Origin: Candidatus Pygmaiobacter gallistercoris
GTDB taxonomy: Bacteria > Bacillota > Clostridia > Oscillospirales > Ruminococcaceae
Assembly (NCBI GenBank): GCA_019113125.1
Contig: DXIA01000028.1
Location: 1-6,240, forward strand
DNA length: 6,240 nt
Reading direction: 5' to 3'
The notes below the pieces were generated by a model. That model searched no databases, was not told where the DNA came from, and saw only the letters and a list, made by a program, of their open reading frames with translations. Shown in pieces: positions 1 to 4,999 of this stretch. How positions within the stretch are numbered: the first letter of the stretch is position 1; every line of letters starts with the position of its first letter. The position numbers and the translations under genes are program-made.

Positions 1-125
1 ATAAAAACCGCCTTGTTACAACACCCAAAGCCCATTATATAATAGTATTATTATATTAATTTTCATTTTTAACGGCAAAATGAGGAAAAAACCAGCCGTG
101 GGGCGGGTTTGCCGCGAAAAAACTA
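1..125. other. AT-rich non-coding region upstream of rpmH, probable edge of the dnaA/oriC intergenic region
   Basis: No credible coding sequence is seen here. Bases 33-75 are almost entirely A and T, in sharp contrast to the GC-rich genes downstream. They include a perfect 10-bp palindrome (ATTATATAAT, 34-43), which gives a TATAAT hexamer on both strands, and an inverted repeat CGGCAAA (73-79) / TTTGCCG (108-114). In Firmicutes the DNA upstream of rpmH normally leads to dnaA and one part of oriC, so this may be the outer flank of the origin with possible unwinding DNA. That is inference from synteny: dnaA is outside the window and no cluster of DnaA boxes is visible. A promoter directed left towards dnaA is possible from the palindrome, but no good -35 partner was found. 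Confidence 0.45.
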
Positions 126-155
126 TTGACAGTTTCCACAGATTTAGGCTATACT
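126..155 (+). promoter_or_regulatory. sigma-A (sigma-70 type) promoter of the rpmH operon
   Basis: A perfect -35 hexamer TTGACA (126-131) is followed after 18 bases by TATACT (150-155), which matches the TATAAT consensus at five of six positions. The expected transcription start is near 161-163, leaving a leader of about 105 nt before rpmH. This is the only near-consensus promoter seen in the window. It suits a strongly expressed ribosomal protein gene and could drive the whole rpmH-rnpA-yidD-yidC-jag block. Confidence 0.85.
132..140 (+). promoter_or_regulatory. possible DnaA-box-like site inside the rpmH promoter spacer
   Basis: GTTTCCACA lies entirely between the -35 and -10 hexamers and matches the DnaA box TTATCCACA at seven of nine positions. 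Such a match is common by chance. It is listed only because of its place in a promoter probably next to oriC, where binding by DnaA could affect transcription. Confidence 0.2.
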
Positions 156-201
156 TCTAAGGTGCAGGGCTATGCAATCCGGCAAACGCTGCAAAACCGA
201 T

Positions 202-243
202 GTAACGCCCTTTGTTCGGCGTACAAATAACGCCCGTCAGGGC
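202..243 (+). promoter_or_regulatory. rpmH leader with competing hairpins
   Basis: The octamer TAACGCCC occurs twice (203-210 and 228-235), flanking GGCGT (218-222). GGCGT is complementary to ACGCC in both copies, so two hairpins exclude each other: 205-209 with 218-222 (extended by further pairing around a bulged A204), or 218-222 with 230-234. The first fold leaves GCCC (232-235) free to pair with GGGC (240-243) around a GTCA tetraloop; the second breaks that small hairpin. The rpmH ribosome binding site (256-260) begins 13 bases after the last stem. No poly-U run follows, so any control would more likely act on translation or RNA stability than on termination. The pairings are seen in the sequence; a regulatory role is inference. 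Confidence 0.35.
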
Positions 244-268
244 AGACCTGAAATTGGAGGAAATCAAG

Positions 269-403
269 ATGAAGAGAACTTTTCAGCCCAAGAAGCGTCA
301 GCGCACCCGTGAACACGGTTTTCTGTCCCGCATGAAGACAAAGAATGGCCGCAAGGTCATCGCCGCCCGCCGCAGCAAGGGCCGCGCGAAACTCGCCGTC
401 TGA
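269..403 (+). CDS. rpmH: 50S ribosomal protein L34
   Basis: Encodes L34, a small very basic protein of the large ribosomal subunit that binds 23S rRNA. The product is 44 residues, the usual size for the family, begins with the diagnostic [12 protein letters not shown] and continues with EHGFLSRM, then [14 protein letters not shown]. The ATG at 269 is chosen because GGAGG (256-260) lies 8 bases before it and because family members start with MKRT. An in-frame TTG at 212 would add 19 residues unlike L34 and has no such site. It is the first gene after the promoter at 126-155. A terminator-like hairpin (446-474) follows it, which could make rpmH mRNA more abundant than that of rnpA. Identification is firm. 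Confidence 0.98.
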   Translation: MKRTFQPKKRQRTREHGFLSRMKTKNGRKVIAARRSKGRAKLAV

Positions 404-445
404 TTCGAGGTGGATCGGCGGGCGCCCGTCCTCCCCTCACTTCTG

Positions 446-474
446 AAAAGGGCCGCCGCAGCAGGTGGCCTTTT
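446..474 (+). terminator. terminator-like hairpin, possible attenuator between rpmH and rnpA
   Basis: AAAAG plus GGCCGCC (446-457) pairs with GGTGGCC plus TTTT (464-474) around a GCAGCA loop. The stem has seven inner pairs, including one G-U, then one bulged G, then four A-U pairs. The following bases are TTTTCCTCTT, an imperfect U-rich run, so termination is probably partial. Its place between a highly expressed ribosomal protein gene and rnpA suits an attenuator that lowers rnpA expression. No separate promoter is obvious between it and rnpA. Confidence 0.6.
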
Positions 475-513
475 CCTCTTACATGGGGGTTTTGACCGCC
501 CGCCGCCTTTTCT

Positions 514-518
514 GGAGG
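514..518 (+). promoter_or_regulatory. ribosome binding site fixing the TTG start of rnpA
   Basis: GGAGG lies 7 bases before the TTG at 526, which opens the frame whose product reads [12 protein letters not shown], a normal RnpA beginning. A second TTG at 522 is out of frame. No in-frame ATG gives a full-length product, so the TTG start is well supported. Confidence 0.8.
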
Positions 519-525
519 AGATTGT

Positions 526-861
526 TTGCGCTACGAATCGATCGTCCGCAACAGCGACTTTGCCCGGGCCTACCGGCGGGGAAAGAGCTTTGTGAGTCCG
601 TTTCTGGTCACCTATGTGCTGCGCCGTCGCACCGGCGGGGTGCGGGTGGGGATCACCACCAGCAAGAAGATCGGCGGGGCGGTGCAGCGGGTGCGGGCGC
701 GCCGGGTGATCCGGGCGGCCCTTGCCGCGACCGGGCTGGATGAAAAGAAAAATGTCGATCTGGTCTTCGTCGCCCGCACCGCAACCACCCGGGTCAAGAC
801 ACCGAAGGTGGAAAAGGCGATGCGGGCCCACCTCGCCGCAGCGGGGCTGCTGGACGAATGA
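526..861 (+). CDS. rnpA: ribonuclease P protein component (RnpA), with atypical RNR motif
   Basis: The small basic protein subunit of RNase P, which binds the catalytic RNA and helps it recognise and cleave pre-tRNA 5' leaders. The product is 111 residues, normal for the family. Family features are the N-terminal [21 protein letters not shown] (about 11-31), the central [10 protein letters not shown] strand and turn, the Arg-rich helix near residues 52-61, and DLVFVART towards the C-terminus. Translation starts at TTG with GGAGG upstream. The odd point is the signature helix: families typically read GNAVxRNRxKR, whereas here it is [11 protein letters not shown], so two normally conserved Asn are Gly and Val. 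Reading the codons directly (GGG and GTG) confirms this. The frame is intact, and it overlaps yidD by 4 bases. Its place after rpmH is the standard arrangement. Confidence 0.95.
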   Translation: MRYESIVRNSDFARAYRRGKSFVSPFLVTYVLRRRTGGVRVGITTSKKIGGAVQRVRARRVIRAALAATGLDEKKNVDLVFVARTATTRVKTPKVEKAMRAHLAAAGLLDE

Positions 862-1118
862 TCCGCCGGGCGCTGATCGCGCTGGTGCGGGCCTACCAGC
901 GATGGATCTCGCCGCATCTTGGCAAGAACTGCCGGTTTATCCCGACCTGCAGCGCCTACACGATTGAGGCGCTCGAGGTGCACGGGGTGTTTAAGGGCGG
1001 GCTGCTGAGCCTGTGGCGGATCCTGCGCTGCAATCCGTTTTGCAGTTACGGATTTGATCCGGTGCCCAAAAAGGGGCGCTGGCGCAGCGAGGAGAGAAAA
1101 CTGACAAAACCCCGCTGA
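858..1118 (+). CDS. yidD: membrane protein insertion efficiency factor YidD
   Basis: A small protein at the inner face of the membrane that assists YidC-dependent insertion of membrane proteins. The product is 86 residues, typical for the family. It has an amphipathic N-terminus ([19 protein letters not shown]), the hallmark [19 protein letters not shown] with two Cys near residues 25-31, then [11 protein letters not shown] and GFDPVP. The C-terminus is short and basic. ATG 858 overlaps the rnpA stop as ATGA, and there is no clear ribosome binding site of its own, so translation is probably coupled to rnpA. yidC follows after 53 bases. These hold a small perfect hairpin (CGCCG TTT CGGCG, 1142-1154) without a T-run, so it is unlikely to terminate transcription. 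Confidence 0.97.
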   Translation: MIRRALIALVRAYQRWISPHLGKNCRFIPTCSAYTIEALEVHGVFKGGLLSLWRILRCNPFCSYGFDPVPKKGRWRSEERKLTKPR

Positions 1119-1171
1119 CCGGCTGGGGAAAAATAAAAGGCCGCCGTTTCGGCGACAGTTAGGATGGAGCT

Positions 1172-2389
1172 ATGCAGTTTTTGGGATTTTTGGGTGGGCC
1201 TCTCGGCTACATCATGGAGGCAATCTACAAATTTGTCATCAGCGACTATGGTCTCTCGCTGGTGCTCTTCACCGTGTTGCTGCGGGTGGCGATGTTCCCG
1301 CTGCGGGTCAAGCAGCAGAAATCCACCGCCCGGATGGCGGCCTACCAGCCGATGATTCTGGAGATCCAGAAGAAATACGCAAAGGACAAAAACCGCCAGC
1401 AGGAGGAGCTGATGCGGCTGCAGCAGGAGTACGGGTATTCCCCGACCGCCGGCTGCCTGCCGATGCTGATCAACTTCCTGGTGCTGTTCGGCATCATTGA
1501 GGTCGTCTACCGGCCGCTGACCTATATTCTGCACATCCCGGCGGATGTCATCACCCCGATTGCGGATATTCTGAATGTCAGTGCGAACAGCTACACGCTG
1601 CAGAGCAACATCATCAGCGCGGTGGTCTCGGGCAACCAGCAGGTCATGACCGCGCTGGGCGAGTATCTGCCTGCGGTACAGGATTTCCATGTCATGTGGG
1701 GCAACCTCAACCTCGTCGCGATGCCGACCATCAGCCTCGCAGGCTGGATGACCCTGATCTTCCCGGTGCTCTCGATCATCACGATGGTCGCCAGCCAGAT
1801 CATCATCCAGAAGACCAGCGGCCAGGAGCTGCAGGGCAGCATGAAGTGGATGCCCTGGATGATGAGCGCGATGTTCATCTTCATCGGTTTCACCGTGCCG
1901 GTTGGTTTCAGTATGTACTACACCGTCTCGAATGTGCTGATGGTGGTTGAGAGCCTGTTGGCAAAAAAGATCTATGATCCCGAGAAGATGAAGGCCCAGC
2001 TCGCCGCCGAGATCGAGGAGAAACGCAAGGCGAAGAAGGCGAAGAAGAAGGTCACCGTCAAGGCCGAGGACGGCAGCAAGGTGGAGAAGGAGGTCTCCGA
2101 CTCCGAGCTGGCCAGCCTGCGGCTGCAGCGCGCGCGGGAGATCGACGCCGCGCGGTATGCCGACGAGCGCACCGTCCCGCTGACCGCCGAGGAGCGTGCG
2201 GCGCTGGAGGAGCAGCTGGGCGGCAAAAAGAAGAAGAAAAAGAATGAAAAGCCGGCGGAGGCCCCGAAGGAGGAGCCGGCCGGGAAAGAGCATGTCTCCG
2301 ATATGACCGAGGCCGAGCGGGAACTGATGCAGGAGAAGGCCGAGGCCGAGAAGGAACTGGAAGAAGAGCAGAAGAATCAGCAGGAATAA
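1172..2389 (+). CDS. yidC: membrane protein insertase YidC/Oxa1 family, with long charged C-terminal tail
   Basis: An insertase that moves membrane proteins into the cytoplasmic membrane alone or with Sec. It is 405 residues. After a short N-terminus, the first core membrane segment (about 25-45) contains R38 in VLLRVAMFPL, matching the positively charged groove residue of Gram-positive YidC. A charged cytoplasmic hairpin follows (about 46-92), then a second segment (about 95-118), an extracytoplasmic stretch (about 119-190) and further segments at about 191-212, 227-243 and 245-263. MKWMPWMM and PVGFSMYYTVSN are family motifs. No lipoprotein signal with lipobox Cys is seen. Residues 265-405 form a charged Lys/Glu/Ala-rich tail, longer than the usual ribosome-binding tail. 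The start has AGGATGGAG just upstream (1161-1169); an ATG at 1164 is out of frame. jag follows after 22 bases. Confidence 0.96.
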   Translation: MQFLGFLGGPLGYIMEAIYKFVISDYGLSLVLFTVLLRVAMFPLRVKQQKSTARMAAYQPMILEIQKKYAKDKNRQQEELMRLQQEYGYSPTAGCLPMLINFLVLFGIIEVVYRPLTYILHIPADVITPIADILNVSANSYTLQSNIISAVVSGNQQVMTALGEYLPAVQDFHVMWGNLNLVAMPTISLAGWMTLIFPVLSIITMVASQIIIQKTSGQELQGSMKWMPWMMSAMFIFIGFTVPVGFSMYYTVSNVLMVVESLLAKKIYDPEKMKAQLAAEIEEKRKAKKAKKKVTVKAEDGSKVEKEVSDSELASLRLQRAREIDAARYADERTVPLTAEERAALEEQLGGKKKKKKNEKPAEAPKEEPAGKEHVSDMTEAERELMQEKAEAEKELEEEQKNQQE

Positions 2390-2411
2390 CAAGGGGAAAG
2401 GAGCGTCGGCA

Positions 2412-3440
2412 ATGAAGGAGTTGATCGTGACCGCCAAGACGGTTGAGGATGCGATCGAGCAGGCATACGCAGAGTGCGCCCGGCTGGGCGTCGCCCGGGA
2501 GGAGGTCAGCGTCGAGGTTCTGGAGACCCCGACCCGCCGGTTGTTCTTCTCCTCCCCAGCCAAGGTAAAGGCGGTCTATGGCCAGGAAGAGGCGCCCGCT
2601 CCGAAGGAGGAGATCCCGGCCGCGCCCCAGCCGGAGAAACAGGCGCAGCCCAAGAAAAAAGCCGAAAAGCCGGCAAAGGCGGAGGAGAAAGCGCAGCCGA
2701 CGCCGGCGCAGGAGAAAAAGCCGGAAAAATCTGAGCAGGAAACTCCCGCATCCGAGGCGGAGCAGCCCGCCGAGGGCCCGAAGGTCGACGCGGCGATCGC
2801 CTACTTCAAGGCGGTTGCCGCCGGTATGGGGGTGGAGAACATCACCGTTCAGCCGGTGCGGCAGAACAAGAATGTCATCCTGCGGGTCGACGGCCCGGAC
2901 GTCGGCGTCCTGATCGGCCGCCGCGGCGAGACGATGGAGGCACTGGGCTATCTGACCAGCCTTGCCGGCAACCGTCTCGAGGGGGAGTATGAGAAGATCG
3001 GCCTCGATGTTGCGGGCTACCGCAGCAAGCGGGAGAAGGACCTCGCGGCCCTCGCCCGCCGGGTCGGCGCCCGGGTGCAGAAGACCGGACGCAGCCACAT
3101 GTTTGAGCCGATGAATCCCTATGAGCGGCGGATCATCCACTCGGCGATCAGCGAGATGGAGAACCTGACCAGCGAGTCCACCGGCGAGGGTGCCGACCGC
3201 CGGGTCGTCGTCCGTTCCACCGCGCCGAATGCGCTGCCGGACAAGCCCCGCGCCCCGCGCTCCGGCCGAGGCGGCAGGGGAGGTCGCGGTCGTGGCCGCG
3301 GCCGTGGATCCCGCAAGGAAACGCGGGAGCCGGCGCCCCGCCCCGAGCCGACCGGTGATACGCCGATCGTCCCCGAGCGGCCGGCCGCCTCGCTGGACGA
3401 GGCCTTTGATCTGCCGCTCTACGGCAAGATCGAGCTGTAA
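2412..3440 (+). CDS. jag: RNA-binding protein Jag/KhpB with RG-rich C-terminal tail
   Basis: A KH and R3H domain RNA-binding protein (Jag, also KhpB or EloR), linked in Gram-positives to cell elongation and division and to the neighbouring YidC. It is 342 residues. In order: Jag N-terminal domain (about 1-55, MKELIVTAKTVEDAIEQA and RRLFFSSPAKVKAVYG), a low-complexity Glu/Pro/Lys/Ala linker (about 57-122), a KH domain (about 125-203) with the GxxG loop GRRG at 169-172, and an R3H domain (about 204-268) with R239-xxx-H243 in NPYERRIIHSAI. A C-terminal extension contains an Arg-Gly run (284-299) and ends in PLYGKIEL. AAAGGAG (2397-2403) lies 8 bases before the ATG. It is the last gene before a strong terminator. 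Identification is firm; the RG tail is the unusual part. Confidence 0.95.
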   Translation: MKELIVTAKTVEDAIEQAYAECARLGVAREEVSVEVLETPTRRLFFSSPAKVKAVYGQEEAPAPKEEIPAAPQPEKQAQPKKKAEKPAKAEEKAQPTPAQEKKPEKSEQETPASEAEQPAEGPKVDAAIAYFKAVAAGMGVENITVQPVRQNKNVILRVDGPDVGVLIGRRGETMEALGYLTSLAGNRLEGEYEKIGLDVAGYRSKREKDLAALARRVGARVQKTGRSHMFEPMNPYERRIIHSAISEMENLTSESTGEGADRRVVVRSTAPNALPDKPRAPRSGRGGRGGRGRGRGRGSRKETREPAPRPEPTGDTPIVPERPAASLDEAFDLPLYGKIEL

Positions 3441-3476
3441 ACAGAGAGCCCAGCGCTCGGTAGGAAACGCCACCAG

Positions 3477-3512
3477 ACAGGCGGGCAGCGACAGAATGCC
3501 CGCCTGTTTTTT
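3477..3512 (+). terminator. strong Rho-independent terminator after jag
   Basis: ACAGGCGGGCA (3477-3487) and TGCCCGCCTGT (3497-3507) form a perfect 11-bp GC-rich stem with a 9-base loop, followed by a run of six T (3507-3512). It lies 37 bases after the jag stop and should end most transcripts from the rpmH promoter. mnmE and mnmG would then depend on read-through or a promoter of their own. Confidence 0.93.
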
Positions 3513-3522
3513 CATTCCCGGG

Positions 3523-3555
3523 TTTTCCACAACAAAAGGGGACCCAGGTGGAAAA
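3523..3555. repeat. 8-bp inverted repeat in the mnmE leader, DnaA-box-like arms
   Basis: TTTTCCAC (3523-3530) and GTGGAAAA (3548-3555) are perfect inverted copies separated by 17 bases. The left arm with its next base, TTTTCCACA, matches the DnaA box TTATCCACA at eight of nine positions; the right arm read on the - strand is TTTTCCACC. The repeat lies between the jag terminator and the mnmE ribosome binding site (3558-3564). It could be an RNA hairpin in the leader, a dyad operator or chance. No clear -35/-10 pair was found in the 59-base gap. Confidence 0.4.
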
Positions 3556-3557
3556 GT

Positions 3558-3564
3558 GGGAGGG
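3558..3564 (+). promoter_or_regulatory. ribosome binding site fixing the ATG start of mnmE
   Basis: GGGAGGG ends 7 bases before ATG 3572, where the typical MnmE N-terminus begins. It would lie inside the gene if the in-frame GTG at 3548 were used, so it favours the ATG. Confidence 0.8.
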
Positions 3565-3571
3565 AACAGGA

Positions 3572-4942
3572 ATGTTTGAGGATACCATCGCGGCGATTGC
3601 GACCGCGCCCGGCCGGGCCGGGATCGCCTGTGTGCGGATCTCGGGGCCGCAGGCCTATGAGGTGGCGGCAGGGGTATTTCGCCCGGCGGATGCCCGGCGC
3701 AGTCTCGCGAAGGCAAAGGGGTATACCGCGCTGTTCGGCCATGTCTTTCGGGGACCGCAGCGTCTTGATGAGGCGATCGCGCTGTGTTTCCGCGCCCCGA
3801 AGAGTTACACCGGCGAGGATGTCGTCGAGCTCTCGGTCCACGGGGGCGAGGCGGTGGTCCGCCAGCTGCTGTCCGCCTGTTATGACGCCGGCGCCCGTCC
3901 CGCTGCGGCGGGGGAATTTACCCGGCGGGCCTTTCTCAACGGCCGGGTCTCGCTGACCCAGGCCGAGGCGGTGATGCAGATCATCGAGGCCACCGGCGCC
4001 GACGGCGCCCGGGCCGCCGCCGCCGCAATGGAGGGGGCGCTCTGGAAGAGCATCCGGGAGATCACCGACAGCCTGACCGCGCTGGCCGGCCATATCGCCG
4101 CCTACACCGACTACCCCGAGGAGGATGTCGAGGCGCTGCAGCCCCAGCACCTGCGGGAGGTGCTCTCCGACGCGCGGGGCCGGCTGCAGAAATTGCTCGC
4201 CGACTACGAGGGGGGCAGCATCCTCCGGCGGGGGGTGCGCACCGCGATTGTCGGCAGCCCGAACGTCGGCAAGAGCACCCTGCTCAACCTGATGAGCGGG
4301 TTTGAGAAGGCGATTGTCACCCCGATCGCCGGGACCACCCGGGATGTGGTGGAGCAGGATGTCACCATCGGCGGGGCGACCCTGCTGCTGGCCGACACCG
4401 CCGGCATCCGCAAGACCGACGACCCGGTCGAGGCGGAGGGGATCCGCCGCAGCAACCAGAAACTCGAGGAGGCAAACCTGATCCTCGCGGTCTTCGACTC
4501 CTCCCGTCCCCTCACCGATGAGGACCGCGCGCTCGCCGACCGCTGTCGCGGCCGGCTCGCGATCGCCGTCTTCAACAAGACCGATCTGCCCCGGCAGGCG
4601 GACCTCGACGAGATCGCCGGCTGTTTCTGCCGGGTGGTGCCGCTCAGCGCCCGGGAGGAGGGATTCTCCCAGCCGCTGCGGCAGGCGATTACCGGCCTGA
4701 TCGCCGAGCGGCGGCCGGACCCCGACGCGGCGCTGCTGGCCAACGAGCGGCAGCGGTCGGCAGCTGCCCGGGCCGAGCAGGCGCTCGGGGAGGCGCTGGA
4801 TGCTGCCGATGCCGGCTTTGCCCTCGATGCGGTCTCGGTCTGTCTCGACGACGCCCTCGATGCACTGTTTGAGCTGACCGGCGAGAAGGCGAGCGATGCG
4901 GTGATCGACGAGGTCTTCTCAAAGTTCTGTGTTGGAAAGTAA
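3572..4942 (+). CDS. mnmE: tRNA uridine-5-carboxymethylaminomethyl modification GTPase MnmE
   Basis: With MnmG, this GTPase installs the carboxymethylaminomethyl group on wobble uridine 34 of certain tRNAs, using a folate one-carbon donor. The product is 456 residues, the family norm. The N-terminal folate-binding domain starts TIAAIATAPGRAGIACVRISG and contains GEFTRRAFLNGRVSLTQAEA (115-134). The G domain inserted in the helical domain has GSPNVGKS (228-235, including the potassium-site Asn 231), GTTRD (254-258), DTAG (275-278), NKTD (335-338) and SAR (359-361). The C-terminus is FCVGK, carrying the conserved CxGK Cys. ATG 3572 is preferred over GTG 3548, which would add eight residues beyond the family start. 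mnmG follows after 57 bases. All key motifs are intact. Confidence 0.98.
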   Translation: MFEDTIAAIATAPGRAGIACVRISGPQAYEVAAGVFRPADARRSLAKAKGYTALFGHVFRGPQRLDEAIALCFRAPKSYTGEDVVELSVHGGEAVVRQLLSACYDAGARPAAAGEFTRRAFLNGRVSLTQAEAVMQIIEATGADGARAAAAAMEGALWKSIREITDSLTALAGHIAAYTDYPEEDVEALQPQHLREVLSDARGRLQKLLADYEGGSILRRGVRTAIVGSPNVGKSTLLNLMSGFEKAIVTPIAGTTRDVVEQDVTIGGATLLLADTAGIRKTDDPVEAEGIRRSNQKLEEANLILAVFDSSRPLTDEDRALADRCRGRLAIAVFNKTDLPRQADLDEIAGCFCRVVPLSAREEGFSQPLRQAITGLIAERRPDPDAALLANERQRSAAARAEQALGEALDAADAGFALDAVSVCLDDALDALFELTGEKASDAVIDEVFSKFCVGK

Positions 4943-4976
4943 TATTTTATAAAATAATTACAATTTGTATTTTCTT
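4943..4976. other. AT-rich spacer with 14-bp perfect palindrome between mnmE and mnmG
   Basis: Directly after the mnmE stop, TATTTTATAAAATA (4943-4956) is a perfect palindrome inside about 34 bases made mostly of A and T. A promoter for mnmG is conceivable: TTGGAA (4932-4937, in the end of mnmE) with TAATTA (4955-4960) after 17 bases, or TACAAT (4959-4964) without a good -35. None is strong. It does not look like an intrinsic terminator because the stem has no G or C. An AAGGAGG ribosome binding site (4983-4989) for mnmG follows. Confidence 0.4.
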
Positions 4977-4999
4977 GTGGCGAAGGAGGGATCCGGCCG

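Noticed and set aside
212..268. In-frame TTG extension of rpmH
   Set aside because: It would add 19 residues unlike L34 and overlaps the leader hairpins; ATG 269 has its own GGAGG.
1142..1154. Perfect hairpin CGCCG TTT CGGCG before yidC as a terminator
   Set aside because: The stem is only 5 bp and no T-run follows, so termination is unlikely.
2221..2250. A-rich run in yidC as a programmed frameshift site
   Set aside because: The run reads AAA AAG AAG AAG AAA AAG in frame, but the base before each AAA AAG is C or G, so no A AAA AAG slippery heptamer is in register, and the zero frame continues in a normal charged tail.
1046..2563. 505-residue open frame on the - strand opposite yidC
   Set aside because: Antisense shadow of a GC-rich gene: its Leu/His/Arg/Asp-rich composition mirrors the Glu/Lys codons of yidC, and the + strand product is a clear family member.
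3548..3571. In-frame GTG start giving a longer mnmE
   Set aside because: The eight extra residues are not part of the family, and the ribosome binding site at 3558-3564 points to ATG 3572.
2058..3716. 552-residue open frame on the - strand opposite the yidC end, jag and the mnmE start
   Set aside because: It crosses two real genes and the strong terminator, shows no recognisable domain, and is expected from high GC at third codon positions.
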